Shown piece by piece: positions 42,520 through 51,511 of a stretch of DNA of 64,000 bases. Within the stretch, counting starts at the first letter, position 1. Each line of letters starts with the position of its first letter. The position numbers were made by a program, and so were the translations under genes. Below the pieces are notes generated by a model. It did no database searches, was not told the origin of the DNA, and saw only the letters and a program-made list of their open reading frames with translations. Origin of the DNA: Rhizobium sp. AAP43 (lineage in GTDB: Bacteria > Pseudomonadota > Alphaproteobacteria > Rhizobiales > Rhizobiaceae); contig NZ_LJHS01000061.1 in the NCBI RefSeq assembly GCF_001296045.1, forward strand, positions 1-64,000, read 5' to 3'.

Positions 42520-44862
42520 TTGCCTGAGAAGACCGCATCCGCCGATCCGAAGATCGACGCCATCGTCCAGTCCATGTCCAACGCGGAGAAGGTGGATCTT
42601 CTCTCCGGTTTCGGAATGTGGAAGACGGCCGCCATTCCCGCCCATGGCATCGAGCCGATCGTCATGACGGATGGCACCTATGGCGTTCGCTACTCGATCC
42701 CGCAGATCGACGGCGACGAACGTGGCGGCATGGACATCGATGCCTTCCTGTCGGTGGTTAACCAGCGCGCCAGCGATGTGGCGGTCGCCTGGGGCGAGAT
42801 GAAGCCGGCGACCTGTTTTCCCAATGGTTCAGCCATGGGCAACAGCTGGGATGAAGGCCTGATGTATCGGCTGGGCGAATTGCTCGGTGAGGAATGCCGC
42901 ACAATGGGTGTGCACCTCCTGCTCGGGCCTGGTATCAACATACGTCGCACACCGTTGGCCGGTCGCTCCTACGAATACTATTCGGAAGACCCTGTTGTTA
43001 CCGGCAAGCTCTCGGCCGCCGTGATCGACGGCATCCAGAGCCAGGGTGTCGGCACATCACTCAAGCATTTCGCCTGCAATAATTCCGAGGTCGAACGCAC
43101 AACGATGGACAGCATCGTCGAGGAGCGGGCGCTGCGCGAAATCTACCTCAAGGGTTTTGAGATCGCGATAAAGCAGTCCAATCCCTGGACAATCATGTCC
43201 TCCTACAACCGGCTGAACGGGGTGCAGGCCTCCGAGGACCCGTGGCTTCTGAACGATGTTTTGCGCGGCGACTGGGGTTATGAAGGTGTCGTCGTCTCCG
43301 ACTGGCACGGCATCAAGGACCGTCCGACCTCGCTGATATCGGGTGGCGATCTCGACATGCCGGAAAGCCCGCGTCGCAAGGCCGATCTGCTAGCCGCACT
43401 CAACGCCGGCACGGTTTCTCCTGATGTTGCAGACCTCTCCTGCCGCCGCATGCTGGAGCTGATCGAACTTTGCAACAAGGGTGCCGCAAGGCCGTTGCCG
43501 GCCTATACGGCAGACGAGCACCATGCCGAAGCGCGTGCCATGGCCGCCGCTTCCATGGTTTTGGCGAAGAATGACGGCCTGCTGCCGATCCGGGCCGAGA
43601 TGAAAACCATTCTGGTTGTCGGCCGTGATGCCGGCACGCCGGTGATCCAGGGCTCGGGCTGCGCCACCACCACGCCGACCATGGTCGACCAGCCGCTCGC
43701 CGAGCTGGAAAAGGTACTCGGAACAGCTCACAGCCTGATCTTCCGTCCGGAGGCCGATGCCGAGACCCTGGAACTGGCGGTAAAGGCAGATCTCGTTCTC
43801 GTCTACACCTCGACCGAGGGCGCCTATGACGGCGAGGGCTCGGACCGCACCACGCTTGCGCTCGGCCCCGGCCAGGATGCGATGATCGCGGCACTTGCGG
43901 CTGTCTCCAGCAAGGTCGCTGTCATCATAGCCTGCCCGGATGCGGTGGAAATGCCTTGGCTCGATACGGTTGGTGCCGTGCTCATTACCTTCTATTCCGG
44001 CCAGGCCATGGGCGGCGGCGTCGCTGATCTCCTGACCGGTGCGGTCAACCCCTCGGGCAAACTTTCCGTAACCTTCCCGCAGCGCCTCACGGATGTGCCG
44101 GGTTTCCTGCATTATCCCGGCGAGAACGGCCGACACATCTACAGCGAAGGCATCCATGTCGGCTACCGGTCCTATGACCTGCGTGAGATCGAGCCGTTGT
44201 TTCCCTTCGGCCATGGCCTGAGCTACACGACATTCGCCTATTCCGACCTGACGCTATCGTCGGTACAGATCGGCCTTCGCGATGAACTTACCGTTTCCTT
44301 CACCGTGACCAATACCGGCGATCGCGCCGGTGCCGAGGTGGCACAGCTCTATCTCCGGGCACCCGGAAAGCGCCTGAAGCGGTCGCCTCAGGAGCTTAAG
44401 AGCTTTGCCAAGCCCTTCCTGCTGCCGGGTGAGAGCAAGCGTGTCGAGATCCTGTTGAAGGGTAGGGATCTTTCGGTCTGGGATCCGGCGCTCGGTCGCT
44501 GGGTACTCGAAGGCGTGGCGGCCCACGTTGTCGTCGGTGCATCGTCGCGGGACCCACGCCTGTCCGCAGAGGTAAAGCTCAAGCCATCGGTGCTGCCGTT
44601 CCGTCGACTCGCCTATGATACCCAGCCGGCTTACGTCCTGCCCAATGCAATCGCCTGTGAGCGCATATGCGCTTATCTGGTCAAGCGTTGCGGCATCACG
44701 GCGGAAGACGCCATGCGCATGCTGAACCATTGCTCGAACTCGTTCTACGGCATCTTCACCTCGCTGGAACGGCGTCTGCGCTTGTCCATCCCCGAAACGG
44801 ACGTGGCTGGCCTGATCGCCGAGATCAACGCGGCAATGGATGCGGCCGAGGCCGAACTGTGA
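42520..44862 (+). CDS. glycoside hydrolase family 3 (beta-glucosidase-like)
   Basis: A 780-residue GH3 enzyme without a signal peptide, so probably cytoplasmic. N-terminal barrel with the nucleophile Asp in VVSDWHG (about residue 266), GH3_C domain (about 340-575; GSGCATTTPTMVD, SGKLSVTFPQRL), a fibronectin III-like domain (about 610-690), and an extra helical C-terminal region of about 80 residues (ACERICAYLVKRCGITAEDAMRML). The start appears to be TTG at 42520 with GGAG seven bases upstream. It would release glucose, xylose or similar units from imported glycosides. A M20 deacylase gene overlaps its end by GTGA. Confidence 0.87.
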   Translation: MPEKTASADPKIDAIVQSMSNAEKVDLLSGFGMWKTAAIPAHGIEPIVMTDGTYGVRYSIPQIDGDERGGMDIDAFLSVVNQRASDVAVAWGEMKPATCFPNGSAMGNSWDEGLMYRLGELLGEECRTMGVHLLLGPGINIRRTPLAGRSYEYYSEDPVVTGKLSAAVIDGIQSQGVGTSLKHFACNNSEVERTTMDSIVEERALREIYLKGFEIAIKQSNPWTIMSSYNRLNGVQASEDPWLLNDVLRGDWGYEGVVVSDWHGIKDRPTSLISGGDLDMPESPRRKADLLAALNAGTVSPDVADLSCRRMLELIELCNKGAARPLPAYTADEHHAEARAMAAASMVLAKNDGLLPIRAEMKTILVVGRDAGTPVIQGSGCATTTPTMVDQPLAELEKVLGTAHSLIFRPEADAETLELAVKADLVLVYTSTEGAYDGEGSDRTTLALGPGQDAMIAALAAVSSKVAVIIACPDAVEMPWLDTVGAVLITFYSGQAMGGGVADLLTGAVNPSGKLSVTFPQRLTDVPGFLHYPGENGRHIYSEGIHVGYRSYDLREIEPLFPFGHGLSYTTFAYSDLTLSSVQIGLRDELTVSFTVTNTGDRAGAEVAQLYLRAPGKRLKRSPQELKSFAKPFLLPGESKRVEILLKGRDLSVWDPALGRWVLEGVAAHVVVGASSRDPRLSAEVKLKPSVLPFRRLAYDTQPAYVLPNAIACERICAYLVKRCGITAEDAMRMLNHCSNSFYGIFTSLERRLRLSIPETDVAGLIAEINAAMDAAEAEL

Positions 44863-46022
44863 CTGCGACGGAAGACTGGCTTGCGCGGCTGATCGCGTAT
44901 CCGACCCTCAGCGCCGACACAAACCTCCCGCTCATTGCGGAGATCGAGACGGAATTGAACGGAGCCGGGGGCGTTTGCGAGCGCTTTCCCGATGCGACCG
45001 GGCAGAAGGCTGCCCTGCTGGTACGTTTCGGTCCGGACCGCCCCGGCGGGTTGATGCTCTCTGGACATGTCGACGTCGTTCCCGTCGCCGGTCAGGATTG
45101 GACGGTGCCGCCCTTCGAGATGACCCGCCGCGATGGCCGTCTCTATGGTCGCGGAACGGCCGATATGAAGGGCTTCATCGCCTGCATCATGGCCTTTGCC
45201 GAAAGGCTGGATGTTCCCTCGCTGACTGCGCCGCTCTGGATCGCAATCTCCTATGATGAGGAAATCGGCTGCGTTGGTGTCCGGCCGATGCTCGACGATA
45301 TTGCCGATCGCGGTATCCGACCAGATCTGATCGTCGTCGGAGAACCAACATCGATGCAGCTCGGTCTCGGGCACAAGGGCAAGATGGCGTTTCGGGTGAC
45401 TGCCACCGGCGTTCCCCGGCACTCTGCCGAAGCACCGCTTGCGTTGAATGCGCTGCACTTGGCAACCGATTTCATTCTGGGTCTCCGCAGGCTGCAGGAT
45501 GAGATCGAAGCACGTGGTCCCCGGGAGGCGGGTTATTCCGTGCCTTATGCCACTGTGCATGTCGGCAAGCTTGTCGGAGGAACAGCCGTCAATCTTGTGC
45601 CCGATAGAGCCGAACTTCTGATGGAATGCCGGATGATGGCGGCAGACGATCCTTTGGCGCTGGGCGAACGAATCCGTCGGATCGCAGCATCAGCCGTTGC
45701 CCCCTATCAAGATCGCTTCCCGGAAGCCGCAATCGATGTCGAAGACAGCGGAAGCTATCCGGGCCTCGCCACCGAGGTGGATGATCCTGCCGTTCAGGCC
45801 TTTGCCGATTGCTTGCCGGAAGGCACGACGGAATGCCGCTTGAGCTTCGGCACGGAGGGCGGGTTGTTCGCCCAGGCGCTCGATGTGCCGGTGGTAATTT
45901 GCGGTCCGGGCAGCATGCAACAAGGGCATCGGCCGGATGAATTCATCGAGCAAAGCCAGCTTCGCGCTTGCGACAGCCTGCTTCTCGGTCTCGTGGATCG
46001 CTTTTGCCGTGGCCTATCCTGA
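44859..46022 (+). CDS. M20-family deacylase (ArgE/DapE-like)
   Basis: A 387-residue zinc metallohydrolase. Motifs: SGHVDVVP (His and Asp ligands), GRGTADMKGFI (Asp bridging), YDEEIGCVG (catalytic and ligand Glu pair), GEPTSM, and late GPGSMQQGHRPDEFIE with the last His. Acetylornithine deacetylase-like length. The GTG start at 44859 overlaps the GH3 stop. It probably removes an acyl group from an amide-linked product, so the imported compound may carry both a glycoside and an amide bond. Confidence 0.85.
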   Translation: MTATEDWLARLIAYPTLSADTNLPLIAEIETELNGAGGVCERFPDATGQKAALLVRFGPDRPGGLMLSGHVDVVPVAGQDWTVPPFEMTRRDGRLYGRGTADMKGFIACIMAFAERLDVPSLTAPLWIAISYDEEIGCVGVRPMLDDIADRGIRPDLIVVGEPTSMQLGLGHKGKMAFRVTATGVPRHSAEAPLALNALHLATDFILGLRRLQDEIEARGPREAGYSVPYATVHVGKLVGGTAVNLVPDRAELLMECRMMAADDPLALGERIRRIAASAVAPYQDRFPEAAIDVEDSGSYPGLATEVDDPAVQAFADCLPEGTTECRLSFGTEGGLFAQALDVPVVICGPGSMQQGHRPDEFIEQSQLRACDSLLLGLVDRFCRGLS

Positions 46023-46128
46023 CCTGCTTCGCATGTCCCAAAGCAGATGCACGGAAAAATGTAATTTACCTAAGCTGCATCGATGCGAAATGTAGACTGA
46101 TAAATATCAACAAACCCAGAGGGTCCAA

Positions 46129-47199
46129 ATGAACAACAGTATTTCGCGCCGTGGCTTCATGAAGGCAAGCACAGGCCTGGCAGCCGTCGCACTCGCAGCT
46201 CCGGTAATCCTCAAGGGTAACCGCGTGTTCGCTGGCGAGACCCTCGTCGTGCGCGACATGGGTGGCGCATTTTACGAGGGCTTCAAGGTCGCCTTCTACG
46301 ACACCTTCGCCGCCGAGACCGGCGTGACGATCCAGACCAACACGAATGAGCCGGATCCGATCCCGCAGTACAAGATGGCGATCGATACCGACACCAAGCT
46401 TTTTGACGTCGCCCTGATGACGCCGGAACACGTGCTGCGCATCCGCCAGCTCGGTGACAACTACATGCTGCCGGTCAATATCGAGGTTCCGAACCAGGCC
46501 GATTTCACGCCGCATACCTTTGAAAAGGATTTCGTCGGCGTCGCGATCTTCGCGCTCGCCATGGGATATCGCAAGGACACGCTGAAGACCGTGCCGACAA
46601 GCTGGGCCGACTTCTGGAACACGGAAGCCTTCCAGGGACGTCGCGGCCTGTGGCGTAGCCCGGTTACCACGCTGGAGATGGCGCTGCTCGCCGATGGCGT
46701 GCCGCTCGACAAGCTCTATCCGCTTGATGTTGACCGCGCCTTCAAGAGCCTCGACAAGATCAAGTCCAGCATCAACATCTGGTGGACCTCCGGTGCCCAT
46801 GCGACCCAGCTGCTCAAGGACGGTGAACTGGACATGATGTCGACTTGGTCGACCCGCGCCCAGGCCGCGATCAATGCCGGGGCGCCGGCCGGTATCGTCT
46901 GGAATGGTGGCTTGTTCAACATTGACGGCTGGACCATTGCCGGCAACACCGAAAAGGCGGACCTTTCCCGCAAGTTCATCGAATGGTGCCTGGATGCCAA
47001 GCGTCAGGCGGCCTATACGGATATCCTGGCTTGCGGCCCGACCAACATGAAGGCCTATGAACATCTCAGCGCTGAGAAGGCCGCCCTGCTGCCGACCGCG
47101 CCGGACAATATCAAGGGTCTGACGGTGCTCAATGCCGCGTATTGGGCCGAAAACCAGGATGCCCTGACCCAGCGCTTCGAGCAGTGGATCCTCAGCTGA
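46129..47199 (+). CDS. Tat-exported PotD-like ABC substrate-binding protein
   Basis: A 356-residue type II binding protein (SBP_bac_8/PotD-like). The leader has a twin-arginine motif SRRGFMK followed by a hydrophobic stretch, so export is by the Tat route. The mature part contains TNTNEPDPIPQYKMAIDTDTKLFDVALM and NIWWTSGAHATQLLKDGELDMM, typical of the spermidine/putrescine class. Its neighbours are a fused permease and PotA-like ATPase. Ligand unknown; the M20 and GH3 genes upstream and the nucleoside hydrolase downstream suggest a conjugated amine, nucleoside or glycosylated amide. Confidence 0.83.
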   Translation: MNNSISRRGFMKASTGLAAVALAAPVILKGNRVFAGETLVVRDMGGAFYEGFKVAFYDTFAAETGVTIQTNTNEPDPIPQYKMAIDTDTKLFDVALMTPEHVLRIRQLGDNYMLPVNIEVPNQADFTPHTFEKDFVGVAIFALAMGYRKDTLKTVPTSWADFWNTEAFQGRRGLWRSPVTTLEMALLADGVPLDKLYPLDVDRAFKSLDKIKSSINIWWTSGAHATQLLKDGELDMMSTWSTRAQAAINAGAPAGIVWNGGLFNIDGWTIAGNTEKADLSRKFIEWCLDAKRQAAYTDILACGPTNMKAYEHLSAEKAALLPTAPDNIKGLTVLNAAYWAENQDALTQRFEQWILS

Positions 47200-47231
47200 G
47201 CCCGGTCTGACCCGTTCGTTCGCTTAAAGAG

Positions 47232-47251
47232 GCCCCGTCTTGGGATGGGGC
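47232..47251 (+). other. intercistronic hairpin after the PotD-like gene
   Basis: GCCCCGTC (47232-47239) pairs with GATGGGGC (47244-47251), one G-U pair, with a TTGG loop, 33 bases after the stop codon. Confidence 0.55.
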
Positions 47252-47270
47252 TGACCATCTGACACTGGGT

Positions 47271-47300
47271 GGCCCGGTCCGGCGATACGCAGGACGGGCC
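47271..47300 (+). other. second intercistronic hairpin before the permease gene
   Basis: GGCCCGGTCC (47271-47280) pairs with GGACGGGCC (47292-47300) with one bulged base, ending about 20 bases before the permease start. With the preceding hairpin it probably reduces readthrough from the binding-protein gene. Confidence 0.5.
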
Positions 47301-47321
47301 ATTTCAACACACGGAACCACT

Positions 47322-49058
47322 ATGGCTGATTATCCCGCCACACAGACGTCCCTTCGGCAGCGCCTGAAGCTGGATAGTCTCTGGCTCTCCACCCCCGGCC
47401 TTGTCTATATGGCGCTGCTGTTGATCCTGCCGGCGGGCGCGCTGATCTGGCAATCCTTCATCGATCCGAAGAGCGGTGCCTTCGACCTCTCCGTCTACGA
47501 GCAGATGTTCTCTGCTGGCGTCTACGTGAAGGTGCTGGTCAACACGTTTGCGATTGCAGCGCAGGTGACGATCGTCTGCCTGTTCGTCGGATACCCGATT
47601 GCCGTCTGGCTGGCCGGCATGGAAGAACGTCGCCGGCGTATGGCCATGTGGCTGGTACTTCTGCCTTTCTGGGTGAGTCCACTCCTCAAGAATTTCGCCT
47701 GGATCGTGCTTCTCGCCCGCAAGGGGATTGTCGCCCAGATGCTGACAGGCATCGGCTTCGACACGGAACTCGATCTCCTCTATGGCCGTGGTGCGGTGGT
47801 CTTCGGCATGGCGCATGCGATGCTGCCGGTCGCCATCCTCACCATGCTACCGACCATGCTGGCCATCGACGGTCGCCTGCTTCCGGCTGCCATGACAATG
47901 GGCGCGAGCCGGGCTCAGTCCTTCTGGCGTATCTTCGTACCGCTGTCCATGCCGGGCGTCGCGGCCGCCGGTCTCTTGATCTTCGTCATGGGCCTCGGCT
48001 TCTTCATTACGCCGGCCCTGCTCGGTTCGCCCAATGAGACGGTGATCGGCCAGATGATGATCACTCAGGTGCAGAAGCTGTTCAACATGCGCCTTGCAGG
48101 CGCGCTGGCGGCTCTGCTTCTTGCGGTCACGCTGATCACCATTGCGGTCTATGACCGTTTCTTCGGCATGTCCGCTGTCTCTGGCGGTGGCACTATGGCA
48201 AAGCGCGGGGGCATCATTGGCGCGATAGGCGGCGTTGTCATCGAAGTGGGTGCGGCGGTCAGCGATTTCGTCGCGAACCTCTTTCCCGCCCGCCTCGGTC
48301 GCGGTGTCTTCACGGCCTTCGTCTGGATCGTCATCGCGATCCTGATTGTGCCGGTGCTGGCTTTTCCTCCCATGGCCTTTTCCGGTTCGAGCTTCCTCGA
48401 ATTCCCGCCGAAGAGCTTCTCGCTGCGTTGGTTTGAAGCCTATTTGAGCTCAAGCCAATGGATGGGGGCCACCACGCGCTCGGCGGTCATCGCGATCATC
48501 ACCGGCATTGCGGCCACCATCATCTCGGGCATGGCGGCCTATGGCCTGGCGCGCACGCAGCGCAAGGCAGGCGGTCTCATCTTCCTGTCCTTCATGCTGC
48601 CAATGGTCGTCCCGAACATCGTCATCGGTGTATCGCTGTTCTACGTCATGGCCAAGATTGGCCTGATCGCCACTGATACCGGCATCATTCTCGGCCATAC
48701 GCTCTCCGCCATGCCGATCGTCTTTGTCATCCTGCTGACGACCTTCAGGAGCTTCGACTGGCGTCTGCTGCAGGCCGCCGAAACGCTTGGCGCCAGCCGC
48801 TGGCAGCAGATCCGCCTCGTTCTCCTTCCCATGGTCAAGGGCGGTGCGGTCGCGGCCTTCCTCTTCGGCCTGCTGCATTCCTTCGAGGAGCTGACAATCG
48901 CGCTTTTCGTTGGTGCCGGCGTCAAGCAGACCCTGCCCAAGCAGATGTGGGACGATATCATCCTCAGCATTTCCCCGACCCTGGCTGCGGCCTCGGTCTT
49001 CATCGTGGCGGTGGTGACCGTACTCTTCGTCATCGCTGAAAAGGCGAGGCCGCGCTGA
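47322..49058 (+). CDS. fused PotB-PotC-type ABC transporter permease
   Basis: A 578-residue membrane protein made of two permease units. The first (about residues 1-285) has the EAA-loop form MTMGASRAQSFWRIFVPLSMPG; the second (about 310-578) has AAETLGASRWQQIRLVLLPMVKG. In polyamine-class importers these are usually two genes (PotB, PotC), so this is a natural fusion giving the complete membrane pore in one chain. Two EAA loops serve the two subunits of the ATPase dimer encoded next. Confidence 0.87.
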   Translation: MADYPATQTSLRQRLKLDSLWLSTPGLVYMALLLILPAGALIWQSFIDPKSGAFDLSVYEQMFSAGVYVKVLVNTFAIAAQVTIVCLFVGYPIAVWLAGMEERRRRMAMWLVLLPFWVSPLLKNFAWIVLLARKGIVAQMLTGIGFDTELDLLYGRGAVVFGMAHAMLPVAILTMLPTMLAIDGRLLPAAMTMGASRAQSFWRIFVPLSMPGVAAAGLLIFVMGLGFFITPALLGSPNETVIGQMMITQVQKLFNMRLAGALAALLLAVTLITIAVYDRFFGMSAVSGGGTMAKRGGIIGAIGGVVIEVGAAVSDFVANLFPARLGRGVFTAFVWIVIAILIVPVLAFPPMAFSGSSFLEFPPKSFSLRWFEAYLSSSQWMGATTRSAVIAIITGIAATIISGMAAYGLARTQRKAGGLIFLSFMLPMVVPNIVIGVSLFYVMAKIGLIATDTGIILGHTLSAMPIVFVILLTTFRSFDWRLLQAAETLGASRWQQIRLVLLPMVKGGAVAAFLFGLLHSFEELTIALFVGAGVKQTLPKQMWDDIILSISPTLAAASVFIVAVVTVLFVIAEKARPR

Positions 49059-49059
49059 T

Positions 49060-50166
49060 ATGCGTGACGCCGCCGATCCCATCACGACCAAAGGAACCCG
49101 TTTCGACATGTCAGCCGCTTCTGCCAACACGCCGGACATCAAGCTTCAGGTCAAAGGGCTTGCCAAGCTCTATGGCCACACCATTGCGCTCGATCACGTT
49201 GATCTCGAAGTGCGCAAGGGCGAGCTTCTCACCCTTCTCGGCCCATCGGGCTCAGGCAAGACCACGCTTTTGCAGTTGATCTGCGGTCTGCAGGAGCCGA
49301 CCACTGGCACCGTCATCATCGATGGCAAGGACCAGACCCATGCCCCGGTCAACAAGCGCGACATCGGCGTCGTCTTTCAGAATTACGCTCTCTTTCCGCA
49401 TATGACGGTCGCAGAGAATGTCGGATTCGCGTTGAAGATGCGCGACCTCCCCAAGGCCGAGATCGCCACGAAAGTTGCCAAGGCTCTGGAGACGGTGGGG
49501 CTTGCCCACGCCGCGTCACGTTCACCGTCACAGCTCTCCGGTGGCCAGCAACAGCGCGTGGCGCTCGCCCGTTGCCTCGTCTACGATCCGGCGATCATCC
49601 TGATGGATGAGCCGCTTGGCGCACTTGATGCGAAGCTTCGCGAGGTGATGCAGATCGAAATCAAGCGCATCCACCGCGAAACCGGTGCGACGATCATCTT
49701 CGTCACCCATGACCAGCAGGAAGCGCTGGCGCTCTCGGATCGCATCTGCCTGATGAATGAGGGCAGAATAGCCCAGCTCGGCACGCCGCGCGAAATGTAT
49801 GACGAACCGCAGGACCTGTTCGTAGCCGACTTCATCGGGGTTTCCTCGATACTGCGCGGCACGGTCAAGGCAGGCAGGCTCGAAACCGCTATCGGCGCGC
49901 TGCCGGTTGCCGGTGACACGCTGCCAGACGGCAGCCGTGGCGCGCTTGTCGTGCGTCCCGAGGCAATCACACTTGGTGAAGGCTTCTGCGAGGGGCGGGT
50001 ACGCGAAACGGTCTATGGTGGTGCGGAACTGCGTGTCATTATTGACGCCGGCGAGCAGGAGATCATTGCCCGCGCGCCTGCGCGTGATTTCGACGTCGCG
50101 GTCGGCTCCATGGTCCGGTTCGGCTGGACACCGGATGCCGCCCGTTTCCTGATGGACAAGGCCTGA
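49060..50166 (+). CDS. PotA-like ABC transporter ATP-binding protein
   Basis: A 368-residue ATPase. Walker A GPSGSGKTT, Q-loop FQNYALFPHMTV, signature LSGGQQQRVALARCL, Walker B IILMDEPLGALD, H-loop FVTHDQQEALAL, and a C-terminal TOBE domain (from about residue 260; VVRPEAITLGE). The ATG at 49060 follows the permease stop at once; a second ATG at 49108 is the alternative start. Confidence 0.88.
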   Translation: MRDAADPITTKGTRFDMSAASANTPDIKLQVKGLAKLYGHTIALDHVDLEVRKGELLTLLGPSGSGKTTLLQLICGLQEPTTGTVIIDGKDQTHAPVNKRDIGVVFQNYALFPHMTVAENVGFALKMRDLPKAEIATKVAKALETVGLAHAASRSPSQLSGGQQQRVALARCLVYDPAIILMDEPLGALDAKLREVMQIEIKRIHRETGATIIFVTHDQQEALALSDRICLMNEGRIAQLGTPREMYDEPQDLFVADFIGVSSILRGTVKAGRLETAIGALPVAGDTLPDGSRGALVVRPEAITLGEGFCEGRVRETVYGGAELRVIIDAGEQEIIARAPARDFDVAVGSMVRFGWTPDAARFLMDKA

Positions 50167-50172
50167 CACCTG

Positions 50173-51084
50173 ATGACTGCCCTGCGTTTCATCTATGATT
50201 GCGATCCGGGTGCAGATGATGCGCTGGCCATGCTGGTTGCCTTGGGGCGGCCTGACGCGCTGGACATGATCGCGCTCACCTGTGTGGCAGGCAATGTCGG
50301 CCTGCAGCCGGTCGTCGACAATGCGCGGCGCATCCTCGAACTTGCCGGTCGTCAGGATATCGTTGTCCATGCCGGCGCTGCCCGGCCGATCATGGCTTCA
50401 CGCGGTCGTATTTCGATCATGCATGGGTCGGATGGGCTGGCCGGCAGCACGCTGCCGCCGCCGACAATGCCCCTTGCCGATGGCCATGCGGCACAGGCGA
50501 TTTCGCGCATCGCACGGATGGAAGGCAGGCTGCATGTCTGCGCCACCGGACCACTGACCAATCTCGCGCTTGCCCTGCTGCTCGATCCGGAATTGCCGGA
50601 TTTCATCGAGGCGATCACACTGATGGGCGGGGCGGCCTTCTGCCCTGGCAATACGACACCGCTGGCGGAGTTCAATTTCGCCGTCGATCCGCATGCCGCG
50701 GCCATCGTCTTCGACAGCGGCATTCCGATCACCATGCTCGGCCTCGACGTCACCCGCCAGGCGGTCGTGACGGAGGAGATGATCCGGGAGGCAGAAGCCA
50801 TTGGCACGCCGGTGGCACGGGAGTTTGCCCATCTCCTGATCCACTACGGATCCAAGGATCCCTGCCTGCACGATCCCGCTGCCATCGCCTGGATGCTGGC
50901 GCCGGACATGTTTTCGACCGTGCAGGGTCACGTCTCCATCTGCACGGACAGCGGCCCGGCCGCCGGCCAGGTGGTCGCGGCTGTCAGCGAACGCCATCTC
51001 GCTGGCCGCGAGCCCAATTGCACCATCGTGACTGGGGTGGATGCAGAGGCTTTCCGGCGGCTGTGTCTCGATGCGCTGAGATAG
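50173..51084 (+). CDS. inosine-uridine-type nucleoside hydrolase
   Basis: A 303-residue IunH-family enzyme that cleaves N-ribosidic bonds. The calcium site is visible as DCDPGADDA (Asp9, Asp11, Asp15, Asp16). Further family signs are CVAGNVGLQPVVDNARRIL, GPLTNLALALLLDPELP, MGGAAFCPGNTTPLAEFNFAVDPHAA. It ends the PotD-type importer operon, which suggests the imported compound or its product is a nucleoside-like N-glycoside. Confidence 0.88.
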   Translation: MTALRFIYDCDPGADDALAMLVALGRPDALDMIALTCVAGNVGLQPVVDNARRILELAGRQDIVVHAGAARPIMASRGRISIMHGSDGLAGSTLPPPTMPLADGHAAQAISRIARMEGRLHVCATGPLTNLALALLLDPELPDFIEAITLMGGAAFCPGNTTPLAEFNFAVDPHAAAIVFDSGIPITMLGLDVTRQAVVTEEMIREAEAIGTPVAREFAHLLIHYGSKDPCLHDPAAIAWMLAPDMFSTVQGHVSICTDSGPAAGQVVAAVSERHLAGREPNCTIVTGVDAEAFRRLCLDALR

Positions 51085-51135
51085 CCGTCTAGCAGGCAAT
51101 GCGCTCGACTGCGGCTTTTCATTTTGCCAAACCCG

Positions 51136-51387
51136 TCAACGTGTTGGGGGCCGATAGCCGCGGGCATGTTTGCGCCGGATGAGATCGCGGAAGAGGTCCA
51201 CGGCCTCGGCTTCCTGCTCGAAGAGATGCATCTTCGTCTGTCCGCGCCGGCCAATCCGCCCCCAGATCCGCGTGAGGCAGATGCCGCCAAACAGCGACGT
51301 TGAAATCTCCATGGCATAGAAGCGGGCCATGTTCTTGGCCGGGTCGATGCGTTCGATATAAATCTGGTGGTCGGGGTCTGCATTCAT
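51136..51387 (-). CDS. stand-alone WGR-domain protein
   Basis: An 83-residue protein that is almost only a WGR domain: YIERIDPAKNMARFYAMEI, then IWGRIGRRGQ and a final helix AVDLFRDLIRRKHARGY. WGR domains occur in PARPs and bacterial proteins and bind nucleic acid ends in PARP1/2. Small WGR proteins are common in rhizobia and are unassigned. Its Shine-Dalgarno site is weak. The relation to the dihydropyrimidinase gene upstream on the same strand (gap 124 bp) is unclear. Confidence 0.8.
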   Translation of the reverse strand: MNADPDHQIYIERIDPAKNMARFYAMEISTSLFGGICLTRIWGRIGRRGQTKMHLFEQEAEAVDLFRDLIRRKHARGYRPPTR

Positions 51388-51511
51388 GGGACGAGACTCG
51401 AATATTCGGGTCCTTTCGTCCAACGAGAGTTTTGAATCGAAGCGGGGCGACCGATTCACGCGGCTGATGATTGTAGGGCGCGGGTGTCGCCGGTGAGCAA
51501 GGCCCCCCGTT

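Noticed and set aside
46077..46086. Ten-base palindrome GCATCGATGC before the PotD-like gene
   Set aside because: Short and isolated, with no second copy nearby; could easily be chance.
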